From NCBI GenBank assembly GCA_029858165.1, contig JAOUFO010000140.1, positions 1 to 5,526 on the forward strand: 5,526 bases of DNA, read 5' to 3'. The position numbers were made by a program, and so were the translations under genes. The notes below the pieces were generated by a model. That model had not been told where the DNA came from, did no database searches, and saw nothing but the letters and a program-made list of their open reading frames with translations. This DNA is from Deltaproteobacteria bacterium (GTDB lineage: Bacteria > SAR324 > JACQKK01). How positions within the stretch are numbered: position 1 is the stretch's first letter; every line of letters starts with the position of its first letter. Shown here piece by piece: positions 5,168-5,526 of the stretch.

Positions 5168-5526
5168 TATTGGACTGGTTTTACGATACCCTTCCCCTGT
5201 GGATGTTTGCCGCCCTGTTTGTGTTTTTGATGCTGGGCTATCCGGTGGCTTTTTCCATCGGCGGGGTGGCCATGGCCTTCGGGTTTTTATACCTGGGGCT
5301 GGATGATTTCAACCTGTTGCCGGGCCGCATATTTGACATCATCCAGAAATCAATCCTGTTGGCGGTGCCCCTGTTTATTTTTATGGGGGTCACTTTGGAG
5401 CGGGCGGGGATAGCGGAGGACCTGCTGGAAACCATGTCCCTGTTGTTGGGCCGGATCAAAGGGGGGTTGGCCCTATCGGTGGTGCTGGTGGGGGCTTTGC
5501 TGGCCGCCTCCACAGGAATCGTGGGG
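5164..5526 (+). CDS. TRAP transporter large membrane subunit (DctM-like), 3' end outside the window
   Basis: This is the N-terminal part (121 codons seen) of the large TRAP permease, which forms the transport path together with the small subunit. The ATG at 5164 overlaps the preceding stop by ATGA, and AAGGGG lies 4 bases upstream, so translational coupling is likely. The fragment shows an early membrane helix (WMFAALFVFLMLGYPVAFSIGG), then the strongly typical LLAVPLFIFMGVTLERAGIAEDLLETM block and the GGLALSVVLVGALLAASTGIVG segment. This matches the large permease of the mannitol/chloroaromatic branch (FcbT3-like), agreeing with the small subunit. Full family members have more than 400 residues, so most of the gene is beyond the edge. 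No frameshift is seen in the visible part. Confidence 0.93.
   Translation, partial: MILDWFYDTLPLWMFAALFVFLMLGYPVAFSIGGVAMAFGFLYLGLDDFNLLPGRIFDIIQKSILLAVPLFIFMGVTLERAGIAEDLLETMSLLLGRIKGGLALSVVLVGALLAASTGIVG

Overview
The window looks like chromosomal DNA from a GC-rich Gram-negative bacterium, most likely a Desulfobacterota-type (sulfate-reducer-like) organism. The evidence is the style of the primary sigma factor, the combination of PilZ, MoaD/MoaE and a mannitol/chloroaromatic-type TRAP transporter, and codon use rich in CCC, GGG and NNG. The phylum is an inference; the gene identities are mostly secure.

Layout: Positions 1-250 hold no credible gene. They contain a short array of repeats in which a CTTTTGGG-type spacer alternates with hairpin-forming modules. 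Positions 251-1440 carry three minus-strand genes: a 99-residue PilZ-domain protein, moaE and moaD. An AT-rich patch resembling a Fur box lies upstream of pilZ. Positions 1552-3405 (minus) encode the primary sigma factor RpoD, which has its own near-consensus promoter and a leader containing a possible 15-codon upstream ORF in the same frame. Positions 3406-3821 are a divergent intergenic region with two opposite-facing promoters and two notable inverted repeats. From 3822 onward the plus strand encodes a DoxX-type membrane protein (best start TTG at 3864), then the small (DctQ-like) and large (DctM-like, cut by the window end) membrane subunits of a TRAP transporter, which overlap by ATGA.

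How the genes work together: MoaD and MoaE form molybdopterin synthase, needed for molybdenum or tungsten enzymes. RpoD supplies housekeeping promoter recognition, and its own upstream promoter looks like a good substrate for it. The PilZ protein probably reads cyclic di-GMP. The TRAP subunits import an unknown organic acid using a periplasmic binding protein that is not in the window.

I see no CRISPR array, tRNA, rRNA, insertion sequence or obvious mobile system. The most interesting unexplained signals are the hairpin repeat array at 1-250, where two modules show a matching base-pair insertion in both arms, the in-frame upstream ORF before rpoD, and the long hairpin just before the DoxX gene.
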